Shown piece by piece: positions 17,874-26,119 of a stretch of 55,418 nucleotides of DNA. Each line of letters begins with the position of its first letter. Position 1 is the stretch's first letter. This DNA is from an uncultured Verrucomicrobiales bacterium (GTDB lineage: Bacteria; Verrucomicrobiota; Verrucomicrobiia; Verrucomicrobiales; Akkermansiaceae): the NCBI GenBank assembly GCA_949373085.1, contig CASICJ010000042.1:1-55418 (forward strand). Direction: 5' to 3'. The position numbers were made by a program, and so were the translations under genes. Below the pieces are notes generated by a model. It searched no databases. It was not told where the DNA came from and saw nothing but the letters and a program-made list of their open reading frames with translations.

Positions 17874-19409
17874 ATGAATCACAAACCTGTCGTTCTTATT
17901 ATCCGTGACGGCTGGGGGCTCAACCCAGGTGGAAAAGAAACCGCTGAACGAGATGGTAACGCCGTCGAATTGGCAGAAACTCGCTTTCATGATGAAATGG
18001 AGGATGTTTACCCCAAAGGTTGCGTTTCTGCTTCTGGTATGGACGTAGGATTACCGGATGGTCAGATGGGAAATTCCGAGGTGGGGCACCTCAATCTTGG
18101 GGCTGGGCGTATTGTTTATCAAAATCTTACGAGAATTAATAAGACGATTTGTGAAGATACGCTAAAGGATAATTCTATCCTCAAACAAGCTTTCGAAAAA
18201 GCGAAGGGGCGGCGTCTTCATTTCATCGGTCTCGTCTCTGATGGCGGAGTGCATAGTCATCAGGATCAGCTTATCGCTTTGGCTAAAGCTGCCCATGAGT
18301 CAGGCTGCGGAGAGATTATGGTCCACGCTATTACTGATGGTCGCGATACTTCTCCGACAGGCGGGAAAGGATATCTCAACTACGTTGAGGATGAGCTAGC
18401 CAAGTTTGATGCGCGAATCGGCACGGTAATCGGCCGTTATTACGCGATGGATCGCGATAAGCGTTGGGAGCGCACCAAGTTGGCATGGGATGCTATCGTT
18501 CACGGACAAGGTGCTAAGACTGAAGTGCTCGCAAGTGAAGCAATCGCCGAGCAATATGCCAAAGATGAGACGGATGAGTTTATTTCACCTATGATCTTTT
18601 TTGATCACGAAGCCCAACGGGTTAATGATGGTGATGTGGTTATCTTTTTTAATTTTCGTGCAGACCGTGCGCGTCAGCTCTCAGAAGTATTTCTTCGCGG
18701 TGACGAAATCGATGATTTCGACACAGGTGTGATTCCCAAAATTAATTATTTCACACTTACGGAATATGATGAAACTTACGCGTGTCCTGCTATCTTTCCT
18801 CCAGAAAAAATAAAAATGACGCTTGGTGAAGCGGTTGCAAAGGCAGGTAAGAAGCAGCTTCGAATCGCTGAGACCGAGAAATACCCTCACGTCTCTTACT
18901 TTTTTAATGGAGGAGAAGAAACCCCTTATCCAAATGAAGATCGTAAGGTCATTCCTTCACCAAAGGACGTTGCGACCTATGATCTGAAGCCTGAAATGAG
19001 CTCAGAAGAAGTTGAGGAATTTGTCCTTGGACATTTGAAGGATTACGATCTTGTTATTATCAACTTCGCCAATCCAGATATGGTTGGGCATACTGGAGTG
19101 GTTGAGGCTGCCAAGATCGCGGTGACGCGGATTGATGCGGCCGTTCGGGCAATCAGCGAAGAGACCTTAAAGTTGGGAGGTAAAATTCTCATTACGGCCG
19201 ATCATGGGAATTGTGAGTTTATGCGTAATGCTGATGGCTCGCCTCACACTGCCCATACCACGAATCTGGTGCATCTTTGGTATGTTGCTGAAGATGCTGA
19301 AGGTCGTAAGGTTGAGGATGGTATTCTTGCTGACGTCGCCCCGACGTTGCTCGATATGATGGATCTTGAACAGCCGAAAGAGATGACTGGGAAGAGTTTG
19401 ATTAAGTAG
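17874..19409 (+). CDS. gpmI: 2,3-bisphosphoglycerate-independent phosphoglycerate mutase
   Basis: Two-metal glycolytic mutase interconverting 3- and 2-phosphoglycerate. The 511-residue protein has the alkaline-phosphatase-superfamily metal sites. They include the N-terminal Asp in IIRDGWG, the phosphoserine nucleophile in GNSEVGHLNLGAGR (Ser68), HAITDGRDTSP, GRYYAMDRDKRWERT, FNFRADRARQ, INFANPDMVGHTG, and ITADHGNCE plus SPHTAHTTN near the C-terminus. Length is normal for the family (about 510). It is probably co-directional with the thioesterase but may have its own promoter. The last bases overlap the 3' end of a decayed glycosyltransferase gene on the other strand. Confidence 0.97.
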   Translation: MNHKPVVLIIRDGWGLNPGGKETAERDGNAVELAETRFHDEMEDVYPKGCVSASGMDVGLPDGQMGNSEVGHLNLGAGRIVYQNLTRINKTICEDTLKDNSILKQAFEKAKGRRLHFIGLVSDGGVHSHQDQLIALAKAAHESGCGEIMVHAITDGRDTSPTGGKGYLNYVEDELAKFDARIGTVIGRYYAMDRDKRWERTKLAWDAIVHGQGAKTEVLASEAIAEQYAKDETDEFISPMIFFDHEAQRVNDGDVVIFFNFRADRARQLSEVFLRGDEIDDFDTGVIPKINYFTLTEYDETYACPAIFPPEKIKMTLGEAVAKAGKKQLRIAETEKYPHVSYFFNGGEETPYPNEDRKVIPSPKDVATYDLKPEMSSEEVEEFVLGHLKDYDLVIINFANPDMVGHTGVVEAAKIAVTRIDAAVRAISEETLKLGGKILITADHGNCEFMRNADGSPHTAHTTNLVHLWYVAEDAEGRKVEDGILADVAPTLLDMMDLEQPKEMTGKSLIK

Positions 19410-19675
19410 GGCGATTCAAAAGAGATTCGTATTGGGTTGCGACATTAGACGCAACGTCGTCCCAGTCACGAATCGGTGGAGGTTTAATCGAAATACTCAT
19501 ATCCAGTTGCTTTAGAATACCACGTGCCATTTATTTGGTATCGGAAGCATCTATGGTCTCGGCTTCGGTTAGGATTTTAGCAGCTCCTGATTGTTTTGAT
19601 ATTACGGTAGGGACCCTGAATTGAGTTGCTTCGAAGGCCGAGAGGAACCTTTATGAGAACGCTGGGGATGGGTAA
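19402..19675 (-). pseudogene. C-terminal remnant of a GT-B glycosyltransferase (group 1)
   Basis: Reading the minus strand gives the conserved donor-binding end of a group-1 glycosyltransferase: LSAFEATQFRVPTVISKQSG, then AAKILTEAETIDASDTK, an in-frame stop, and MARGILKQL. Intact relatives read roughly EPFGLSAFEA...GVPTVISKQSG...VDFWDTDKMA. Upstream the similarity continues in another frame (PSV...VPLGL, to about 19675), so there is at least one frameshift as well as the stop. The remnant ends in a TAA at 19402-19404 inside the gpmI stop region. Nothing recognisable is left of the N-terminal domain. Confidence 0.7.
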
Positions 19676-19684
19676 TGAGCTTCT

Positions 19685-19846
19685 ATGAAAAAGACGTTTA
19701 AGCTTAAGGGGCAGAAGCTAATTCAAACACGAAGTGGTAAATTTCAGGCGAAACATTCGGGCTACCGAATGATCATCCATGGCGCGGCTTGGAAAAAAGT
19801 TTCGAGATCGTGCAATTCCGGTAACGCTACCCTAGCTTATGGGTAA
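19685..19846 (+). CDS. Small basic hypothetical protein
   Basis: A 53-codon frame starting MKKTFKLKGQKLIQTRSGKF and ending in a TAA, rich in Lys, Arg and Gly. No clear ribosome site precedes it and I recognise no family. It lies between the glycosyltransferase remnant and the convergent alpha/beta hydrolase, whose 3' end it overlaps by 20 bp. It could be a real small gene, the start of another decayed gene, or chance. Confidence 0.25.
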   Translation: MKKTFKLKGQKLIQTRSGKFQAKHSGYRMIIHGAAWKKVSRSCNSGNATLAYG

Positions 19847-20651
19847 TCCAGTAATTAAGGTATCTAAGGAAATCCTCACGTGTCGAACCACAAAAAGGTT
19901 CGTGACGGGCTTCTTTGATTTTCTTAAACGAGATTTGATTTGAGGAGAGGGTTTTTAATTGATCCTCTAGAATTTGAATGGGACAGATCGAATCAGAGTC
20001 TCCTTGGGTGAATAGAATTGGCTTTTCGAATGCCATGTTGGTAAATTTTTCGCAGACTTCTTCGGCGGCGTGAAGAAGATCCCGACCCCAACCGATTGAA
20101 ATACGACTATGGAAAAGAGCCTGGGTTTTCTCGGTTTCGCCTCTCTCGATCTTATGGCTGCAGTCTGAACTTCTGACTCCGGTGCTGACAGTTGCTGATG
20201 GGAAAAGCTGCGCGGCTAAAGGGAGAGTAATTTTCATCCATGGTTTAGCTTGAAGCATTGGGTTGAGAAGAGGAGAGCTGATCCAGGCTGCTTCAAAAAG
20301 GTTGAGGTTGTGAAGGAGGAAACGCAAGGCCATGAGGCCACCCATAGAGTGTCCTGCAATTATAATTTCACCCTCCAGTGATGAGAGAGAATCATGAAGG
20401 AGCTCGTCTGCGAAGCTGAGTCCCGGGACAACTCCACGTCTTCCCTGTGAGCGACCGTGACCTGGCATATCGGTAAGGATACAGCGATAACCGGCATCTA
20501 CGAAACCTTTAAGTATAGGAGGGTAGCGGTCGATAAAATCTCCTTGTCCATGAAAGAAAATAAGTCCGCCTCGAACTGTTACCTCAGGATTCAGGGTGAG
20601 GCGGTGTAAGTTCTGATTCTGAATGTGGACGGTTGATGCCTCTATCCTCAT
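19827..20651 (-). CDS. Alpha/beta hydrolase, monoacylglycerol-lipase/lysophospholipase type
   Basis: A 274-residue cytosolic serine hydrolase of the Hydrolase_4 type. Features: oxyanion-hole region LIFFHGQGD, nucleophile elbow IIIAGHSMGGLMAL (Ser102), probable acid in TQGDSDSICP and histidine in KEARHEPFCG. The DMPGHGRSQGRRG loop after strand 4 is typical of monoacylglycerol-lipase-like enzymes. No signal peptide is seen. Its ATG overlaps the stop of the SirB1-like gene (20648-20651), so the two are probably translationally coupled. The substrate is unknown; a lipid ester is the common case. Confidence 0.85.
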   Translation of the reverse strand: MRIEASTVHIQNQNLHRLTLNPEVTVRGGLIFFHGQGDFIDRYPPILKGFVDAGYRCILTDMPGHGRSQGRRGVVPGLSFADELLHDSLSSLEGEIIIAGHSMGGLMALRFLLHNLNLFEAAWISSPLLNPMLQAKPWMKITLPLAAQLFPSATVSTGVRSSDCSHKIERGETEKTQALFHSRISIGWGRDLLHAAEEVCEKFTNMAFEKPILFTQGDSDSICPIQILEDQLKTLSSNQISFKKIKEARHEPFCGSTREDFLRYLNYWITHKLG

Positions 20652-21544
20652 ACACGAAAGGTTTTCATAAGATTCTGCATTAGAGATGCGTCGTCAAAGC
20701 GGCCTGCTTTGTTGAAGGCGAGATTCATATTTGCGAGAATTCGCATAAGCATGGCAGCGAGAGAGCAAGGCTGTTGCACTGCTTTTTTTGCCTCTGCAGA
20801 AAGTTCGGGGTGCTCATTGAGGAGCTGTTTTACCACAATTGGGCGCCCCTTGTAAAAAGCATCGATCAAAGTGGGGCCATCTGGAGAATCAATGAGGCAG
20901 AGAAAATGCCCGGGATAATTTACTCCATAAACGGTGAGGCCAAGTCGTTGAGCAATGAGGATATAAATCAGGGAGAGTCCGAGCGGATTGCTTTGCTCTT
21001 CTTCAAGTGACCAGGTTAAATCCGAATTACGTGGATCAAAAGGAACTGAGTGATTACCGGTAAAACGTCCCGACTTAAAGAGCCAGTCAGCGAGTTCACG
21101 AGCGGTGCCAACTTCTGGGTGAGCGTCCTGAGCTATGATGTCGAGTTCGTCGGAAAGACTGGGTCGCAGTGTAATCCCATCGTGCAGAAAGTCCGAGATC
21201 AGGCGAAGAAGGGCTTCAAATGATTCGTAGTCGCCGTCGGGGTAGCTAAGATTGCTGGTGGGCACGACCCATTGTTCTTCAAGAATCTTCTGTCGGCCGG
21301 CGTGAAGAGATTCGGAGAGGATCTTGCTTTCGTCAGACTTGAGGTTGATCCCGAGGGCCGCTAGATCGTGGCTGGCATCCCCTTCGAATTCCAATAGGGC
21401 CCGCTGAACTCCTTGTTGGACGTCTTCATTTTGATCGTCCAACAATTTGAGAAGGGATCCAAACCGTGCTGTTCGCTCCATACTTGAAAGATGGAGTGAT
21501 AGGAAAAATTCGCCAGTAGATTTCTGAATCAAATTAGCTGGCAA
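20648..21544 (-). CDS. SirB1-like transglutaminase-core protein
   Basis: A 298-residue protein with the transglutaminase-like core 2 / SirB1 pattern. It shows FKSGRFTGN, FDPRNSDLTWSLEEEQSNPLGLSLIYILIAQRLGL and VNYPGHFLCLID, the last holding the conserved histidine region. In the family this module lacks the normal transglutaminase cysteine and its biochemical role is unclear. The first 100 residues resemble the HEAT-like leader found in some relatives. A C-terminal helical tail follows (LAAMLMRILANMNLAFNKAGRF). It overlaps the downstream alpha/beta-hydrolase gene by 4 bp and sits 6 bp after the SGNH fusion gene, implying a three-gene transcript. Confidence 0.8.
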   Translation of the reverse strand: MPANLIQKSTGEFFLSLHLSSMERTARFGSLLKLLDDQNEDVQQGVQRALLEFEGDASHDLAALGINLKSDESKILSESLHAGRQKILEEQWVVPTSNLSYPDGDYESFEALLRLISDFLHDGITLRPSLSDELDIIAQDAHPEVGTARELADWLFKSGRFTGNHSVPFDPRNSDLTWSLEEEQSNPLGLSLIYILIAQRLGLTVYGVNYPGHFLCLIDSPDGPTLIDAFYKGRPIVVKQLLNEHPELSAEAKKAVQQPCSLAAMLMRILANMNLAFNKAGRFDDASLMQNLMKTFRV

Positions 21545-21550
21545 CTGGTT

Positions 21551-22975
21551 CTATTTTTGACTCTCCAAAAGAAAGCGAAGAAGTGGTTCAACAGGCGATA
21601 GACCGTGAGGATGATGGCCAAGACCGGGTTTGCGCCAGATTTTGACGGGTGAGTTTATCTTGCTGAGATTTGAAGCGAGTGGGTTGGCATTTTCAGCCGG
21701 AGGAACTACTCTATCGGCTGTTCCTATAACTATCGCTACGGGAATTCCTTGTAGTTTTTTGGCGAAATCTGGATGAGTGATTTGCGAATGGGTTTTGGCC
21801 TCGGTTGCAGTGATACCATAAGCTTGAAGACAGCGACCGTAGTCAACCTTGGATAATTTTCCATTGATGCCACCGGGCCAGGATTGGAAATTGCACACCG
21901 GGTTATCTCCATAAATGGCGGTGACTTTATCAGGGTGTTTCGCGGCGAAGTTGAAGATGAAGAGACCACCACGTGACATTCCCTCGAGAATAGGCTTAGG
22001 GCTTAGCTGAAATTGAGTAGTGAGGACTTCGTAGAGTTCTTCGCCGCGAGCCATGGCTGTTTTGTTACCATAGAGGTTTCCAACGTCGACAAAGGCAAGA
22101 TGGTAGCCCCGGTCAAGGAGGGCGAGGTCTAAAGCAGGTTGATGACCCCAAAAGCGGGCCCGCCAAATCCATGGCTGCCCTTTGGTGGCGGTGTGAGGAA
22201 TCACCAGTCGTGCGTTGGCTTCGGATTTAGGGAGTTTTAAATTATGCATCTCAAAGCCATTCCAACTGGATTCTTTATGAGAGCTTCCAGAACAGTTGGC
22301 GCGTCTTCCAGTATTTCTGGAAAGGAGATCTAAAAAGTGCTTTGCAAGTTGCTCGTGCCCTTTGTTATTGGGATGGACACCATCTGTGGTATTGGCAGAG
22401 GAGAGGGCTCGTGTGAGATCGTGAAAATAGACCTTTTCATCGGTGGCGGCAGCCCTTTTATAAGCTTGATGAATCGCGGGGAGACGCTTTGAGCGTGTTT
22501 TGAGGTCAACTTGACGCCCTGGTTTTAATCCTTTTTGGTTTGGGAACATGGGAGTCGGGGAACAAAGGTGTATGACCATTTCAGAATTCCCTTTTCTAAG
22601 TTTATTAATCAGAGAAATAGCATCGGTGATCAGATCACCTTGATGTTCCCAGTTTTTACGTTTGTCATTTTGGCAGGTATCGTTGGTTCCAAGTGTGATA
22701 ATAGCGATATCTGGCTTAAAATTGAGAGCTTTGGTGAAGTGAGCTGTTTTAAGGAAGGGGCGATCGGCTTTCTGAAGAAGGCATAGTCCGCCCGCCGCAA
22801 AAGTTTTCACGAGGTAGTCATCCTCCAGGAATTCTCCAAGCTTTGTGGAATAGCGATTGGCTTGGATGGGCGTAGCTCCTGAACCAAAAGAAATTGAATC
22901 ACCGAGGATTGCGATTTTGACTTGGTTTGCTTGAAGTTCGAAAAAGGGAAAAAGGAAAAAAAGAAATAATTTCAT
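21551..22975 (-). CDS. Secreted SGNH esterase fused to an alpha/beta hydrolase
   Basis: A 474-residue exported two-domain protein. Signal peptide: MKLFLFFLFPFFELQA. Domain 1 (about 18-220) is a GDSL/SGNH hydrolase: block I ILGDSISFGSG (Ser27), block III LGTNDTCQN, block V TDGVHPNNKGHEQLA (catalytic Asp and His). Domain 2 (about 240-474) is an alpha/beta hydrolase with nucleophile elbow LEGMSRGGLFIF and a late GLGHHPHGL for the histidine. I started at the ATG at 22975, because the 24 residues encoded upstream have no signal character. Such fusions fit esterase functions on polysaccharide side groups, for example deacetylation, but the substrate is inferred only loosely. It is first in the three-gene unit with the SirB1-like gene and the hydrolase. 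Confidence 0.85.
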   Translation of the reverse strand: MKLFLFFLFPFFELQANQVKIAILGDSISFGSGATPIQANRYSTKLGEFLEDDYLVKTFAAGGLCLLQKADRPFLKTAHFTKALNFKPDIAIITLGTNDTCQNDKRKNWEHQGDLITDAISLINKLRKGNSEMVIHLCSPTPMFPNQKGLKPGRQVDLKTRSKRLPAIHQAYKRAAATDEKVYFHDLTRALSSANTTDGVHPNNKGHEQLAKHFLDLLSRNTGRRANCSGSSHKESSWNGFEMHNLKLPKSEANARLVIPHTATKGQPWIWRARFWGHQPALDLALLDRGYHLAFVDVGNLYGNKTAMARGEELYEVLTTQFQLSPKPILEGMSRGGLFIFNFAAKHPDKVTAIYGDNPVCNFQSWPGGINGKLSKVDYGRCLQAYGITATEAKTHSQITHPDFAKKLQGIPVAIVIGTADRVVPPAENANPLASNLSKINSPVKIWRKPGLGHHPHGLSPVEPLLRFLLESQK

Positions 22976-23047
22976 CAGTCGGTGATACTTCGTTAGCTTC
23001 GCATGTTTATCGATGATTTTTTTAGGATATTGGAGGGGTTTTCTCAT

Positions 23048-23441
23048 ATCACCTTGAGGTTCTTGGTAAGAGTCATGCTACGATTTAGTATTGGCGATGT
23101 TTGTAGCTTAACCTTTTTGCTGGTAGAGCTTTTTGGCGTGTGATTTCTACAATGAAGTTCTACATGAAGGATGAATCACCCCCCACTATTTAAAGTTCTT
23201 TGAACCTTCTCTTGAGAGGAGCTTGATGACCAGTAAATGAAGTGATAGCATTAAGATTACCATTAGTATGAGGATGATAAAATCACTCCCTCCACTAATG
23301 GATTGAAGTGCCCCCCAAATACCTCGTAAAAAGTTCCGCCAAATGGATCGGAATTTAAGAAGGTAATTTCAATCGACGGAGTATTGAAAAATGGCCTTAT
23401 GATCCATGAAAGCTGTGTTCCCAAAAAAGCATTTCCACCCA
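23048..23441. other. Decayed intergenic region with a membrane-segment remnant
   Basis: No intact gene is visible. On the minus strand 23186-23368 is open for 60 codons after a stop and has no sensible start. It reads FRSIWRNFLRGIWGALQSIS, then a strongly hydrophobic helix (FIILILMVILMLSLHLLVIKLL) and a basic end. That is the shape of the C-terminal anchor of a membrane protein whose N-terminal part is gone. The rest of the region shows nothing I recognise. Confidence 0.35.
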
Positions 23442-23723
23442 CCCAAGCTCGAGACCGAGTATGTGGTCGATCTCGGAATTCTGTGCTGTCAGAAAACGGA
23501 TCGGGATTTACGGAAAGTCCCGAATCTTTCTGCAGAGATCGCAGCCGGTGAAATCGGGGAGGCCAATGTCGAGAACTGCAAAATCGGGAGCGTGGTTATC
23601 GAAGTGATCAAGGCCGGCTTGTGCGGTCGAGACGTGAGTCACAGAGAAATTTTCGGTTTCGAGTGCATAAATCAGAGTGTCCGCTATAGCTGATTCATCT
23701 TCGACAAGCAGGACTGAGGGCAT
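23442..23723 (-). pseudogene. Truncated OmpR/CreB-like response regulator receiver domain
   Basis: The first 71 codons (23723 down to 23508) are a normal receiver domain: MPSVLLVEDESAIADTLIYAL with the acidic pair, FAVLDIGLPDFTGCDLCRKI with the phospho-acceptor Asp near residue 53, then DFP and a TAA. Beyond the stop the same frame continues as IPIRFLTAQNSEIDHILGLELG, the expected next strand with the switch Thr. It then loses similarity where the conserved DDY-KPF segment should be. The DNA-binding domain is absent. So a response-regulator gene has been inactivated by a stop and loss of its 3' half. No histidine kinase is nearby. Confidence 0.75.
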
Positions 23724-23825
23724 CCAATGAGCTTAGAGATCGTTCTTCAGGAGCCAATCGTAATCTTAAATGGGGCACTTTATTATTTGGAGATCCCAGG
23801 GTTTTGAAGTTTATTTTCAGGAGTT

Positions 23826-26042
23826 TCAGCCGAGGTCGTAGGCATCTAAATCTGCGGTGACAATGACGTCCTCTGGTGTGGGGGTGGCGCGAAGAATTTT
23901 ATTGAGGTGGTGGGAGAGAACCCTCGCGTTGGGACCTCGCATGAGCAGCTGGAAGCGGAATTGAGAGTGGGATTTGGTGAGTGGTGAGGGAATGGGGTCG
24001 CCTAGGATGACATTGTCGGGAAGATCTTCTGCAAGTTTGCGGTGAAGGGTTTGAAGAGTAAATTCAGCACGGCGTTCGTGGCTGGATCTTGCTAGGAGAA
24101 GAGCGAGGTGCGTAAAGGGTGGATATTGAAATTGTTGGCGGATGTTAAGTTCTTGGGCAACGAATCCATCAAAATCGTGATGTCTTGCGAATTGGATCGA
24201 GGGGCTGTGAGGTGTAGATGTCTGTATGATAACTTCCCCAGCCATTTTTCCGCGACCTGAGCGACCTGCGACTTGGGTTAGAAGTTGGAAAGTTCGCTCG
24301 CCCGCTCGGAAGTCCGGTGCGTAAAGTGAGAGGTCAGCATTGAGAACTCCGACTAGAGTGACGTTTGGAAAGTCGAGTCCTTTGGCTATCATTTGGGTGC
24401 CGAGGAGAATGTTGATTTTCTTGGCGCGGAAGTCGCGGAGGGTGTCGCGGAGGGTGTTTTTACGTCGTGTGGTATCAGTGTCGAGGCGGGCGATTTTGGC
24501 GGAGGGGAAGACTTTGCGGAGAATGGTTTCGGCCTTTTCGGTTCCGTATCCCTGAAAGCGAATAGCTGGGTCTTGGCAATTGGGGCAGAGACGTGGAACA
24601 ATTGATTGGAAGCCGCAGACGTGGCAAACAAGGCGTTCGTCGCCGCGGTGGTAAGTAAGAGGAATGGCGCAGTGGTTGCACTCGATGACATGTCCGCAGG
24701 GTGGGCACTGGAGGGACCTTGCGAAGCCACGGCGGTTAAGAAAAATGATAACTTGTTCATTCGCTTCGATGCGTTTTTCGACCGAAGAGCGAAGGATGTC
24801 TGAGATAATGGCGTCGCGACCTTTGTGTTTCTTAGCCTCAATGCGCATGTCGACGACACGAGTGAGAGGGAGGGAGGCGCCGTCAGCTCGCTCGTTCATT
24901 TTTACCATCTGATACTTTTTGAGCTGTGTGTTTTGGAAGGTTTCTAGGGAGGGAGTGGCGGATCCGAGGACGACGGTGCATTTTTCGAGGTTGCAGCGGA
25001 CAACGGCTAGGTCACGTGCGTGGTATTTAGGTGGGTTTTCCTGTTTGTAGGCAGGTTCATGTTCCTCATCGACGATAATGAGTCCGGGGTCTTTAACGGG
25101 AGCAAAGATGGCGGAGCGAGCTCCAATCACGATGCGAGCTTTTCCAGCCCGGATTCGATGCCACTCGTCGAAGCGCTCACCTTGGGAGAGGTTAGAGTGA
25201 AGGATGGCGATTTGGTCGGTGAGATCGTGGAAGCGAGCTTTGAAGCGTTGTACGGTCTGGGGTGCAAGTGAGATTTCAGGAACTAGGATGATGACATTTT
25301 TGCCCAGTTTCAGGGCGGTGCGGGTGGCCTGGAGGTAGACTTCAGTTTTCCCTGATCCTGTAATTCCGTGGAGTAGGATTGGCTTTGGGTTTTCTGAATG
25401 GAGGCTTTTTGAGATCGTTTTGTAAGCTTCGCCCTGCTCTTCGTTCAGGGTCAGAGGGTCGGTTGGTAGAAAGGTTTCGTTGGCATCAGGGTCACGCCGA
25501 ACTTCAAGATTGATAACCTTGACCCAGCCTTTTTCTGTGAGGGTCTTAATTGATGAAGAAGTGGATGCTCCGCCGAGTTCGGTGATCGGGATCGGCTTGG
25601 CTGCAATCGATAGCAGGGTGATAATTTGGTGCTGCCGTTTGGCCCGTTTGGCGAGCTGAGCGAGGTCACTTTCGGTTGGGGTTTTTGCAAGAATGGCAGC
25701 TTTACGAATTTTGGCTGAAGTTTTTTCTCCACGAATGGAGGCGGGGATGATTGAACGAATGACTTGCTCAAGTGGCGTGCCATAATAAGAAGTGATCCAT
25801 TCGGCAAGTTTTAGAAGAGCAGGCGTGATGAGTGGTTCAGGATCGACGAGGCTGGTTAGGTAACGCAGGTCGAATTCGGTTTGAGCTACTTCTTGGACGC
25901 GGAGGACGGTCCCCGTAGCCTCGCGGTTCCGAAGTGGGATACGAACGCGGCAGCCGGGGAGGATTTTAAGGTGATCCGGAATAGCGTAGTCAAAGACGAG
26001 CTCGGAAGGTCCGTCGATGAGTACGCTTGCTGCGAGTGGCAT
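23826..26042 (-). CDS. priA: Primosomal protein N' (replication restart helicase PriA)
   Basis: 3'-to-5' DNA helicase that recognises stalled forks and reloads the replisome. The 738-residue protein has the N-terminal fork-binding domain, Walker A in HGITGSGKTEVYLQ (226-233), LVPEISLAPQTVQRF, the DEEH box (325-328) in IIVDEEHEPAYKQENPP, GSATPSLET, and the zinc cluster (C-x2-C, C-x2-C, C-x2-C, C-x2-C between about 448 and 490). Motifs V-VI follow (GTQMIAKGLDFPNVTLVGVL, QVAGRSGRG). Length and motif order are normal. It lies in a minus-strand series downstream of the CotH/LTD giant with a 77-bp gap. Confidence 0.96.
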   Translation of the reverse strand: MPLAASVLIDGPSELVFDYAIPDHLKILPGCRVRIPLRNREATGTVLRVQEVAQTEFDLRYLTSLVDPEPLITPALLKLAEWITSYYGTPLEQVIRSIIPASIRGEKTSAKIRKAAILAKTPTESDLAQLAKRAKRQHQIITLLSIAAKPIPITELGGASTSSSIKTLTEKGWVKVINLEVRRDPDANETFLPTDPLTLNEEQGEAYKTISKSLHSENPKPILLHGITGSGKTEVYLQATRTALKLGKNVIILVPEISLAPQTVQRFKARFHDLTDQIAILHSNLSQGERFDEWHRIRAGKARIVIGARSAIFAPVKDPGLIIVDEEHEPAYKQENPPKYHARDLAVVRCNLEKCTVVLGSATPSLETFQNTQLKKYQMVKMNERADGASLPLTRVVDMRIEAKKHKGRDAIISDILRSSVEKRIEANEQVIIFLNRRGFARSLQCPPCGHVIECNHCAIPLTYHRGDERLVCHVCGFQSIVPRLCPNCQDPAIRFQGYGTEKAETILRKVFPSAKIARLDTDTTRRKNTLRDTLRDFRAKKINILLGTQMIAKGLDFPNVTLVGVLNADLSLYAPDFRAGERTFQLLTQVAGRSGRGKMAGEVIIQTSTPHSPSIQFARHHDFDGFVAQELNIRQQFQYPPFTHLALLLARSSHERRAEFTLQTLHRKLAEDLPDNVILGDPIPSPLTKSHSQFRFQLLMRGPNARVLSHHLNKILRATPTPEDVIVTADLDAYDLG

Positions 26043-26119
26043 AGACGGATCATGAACGTTGAATACACAACTTCCAACGCTGAAGATGCAAGGTCTCTTT
26101 CTTCGCGATGAAGAGTTCC

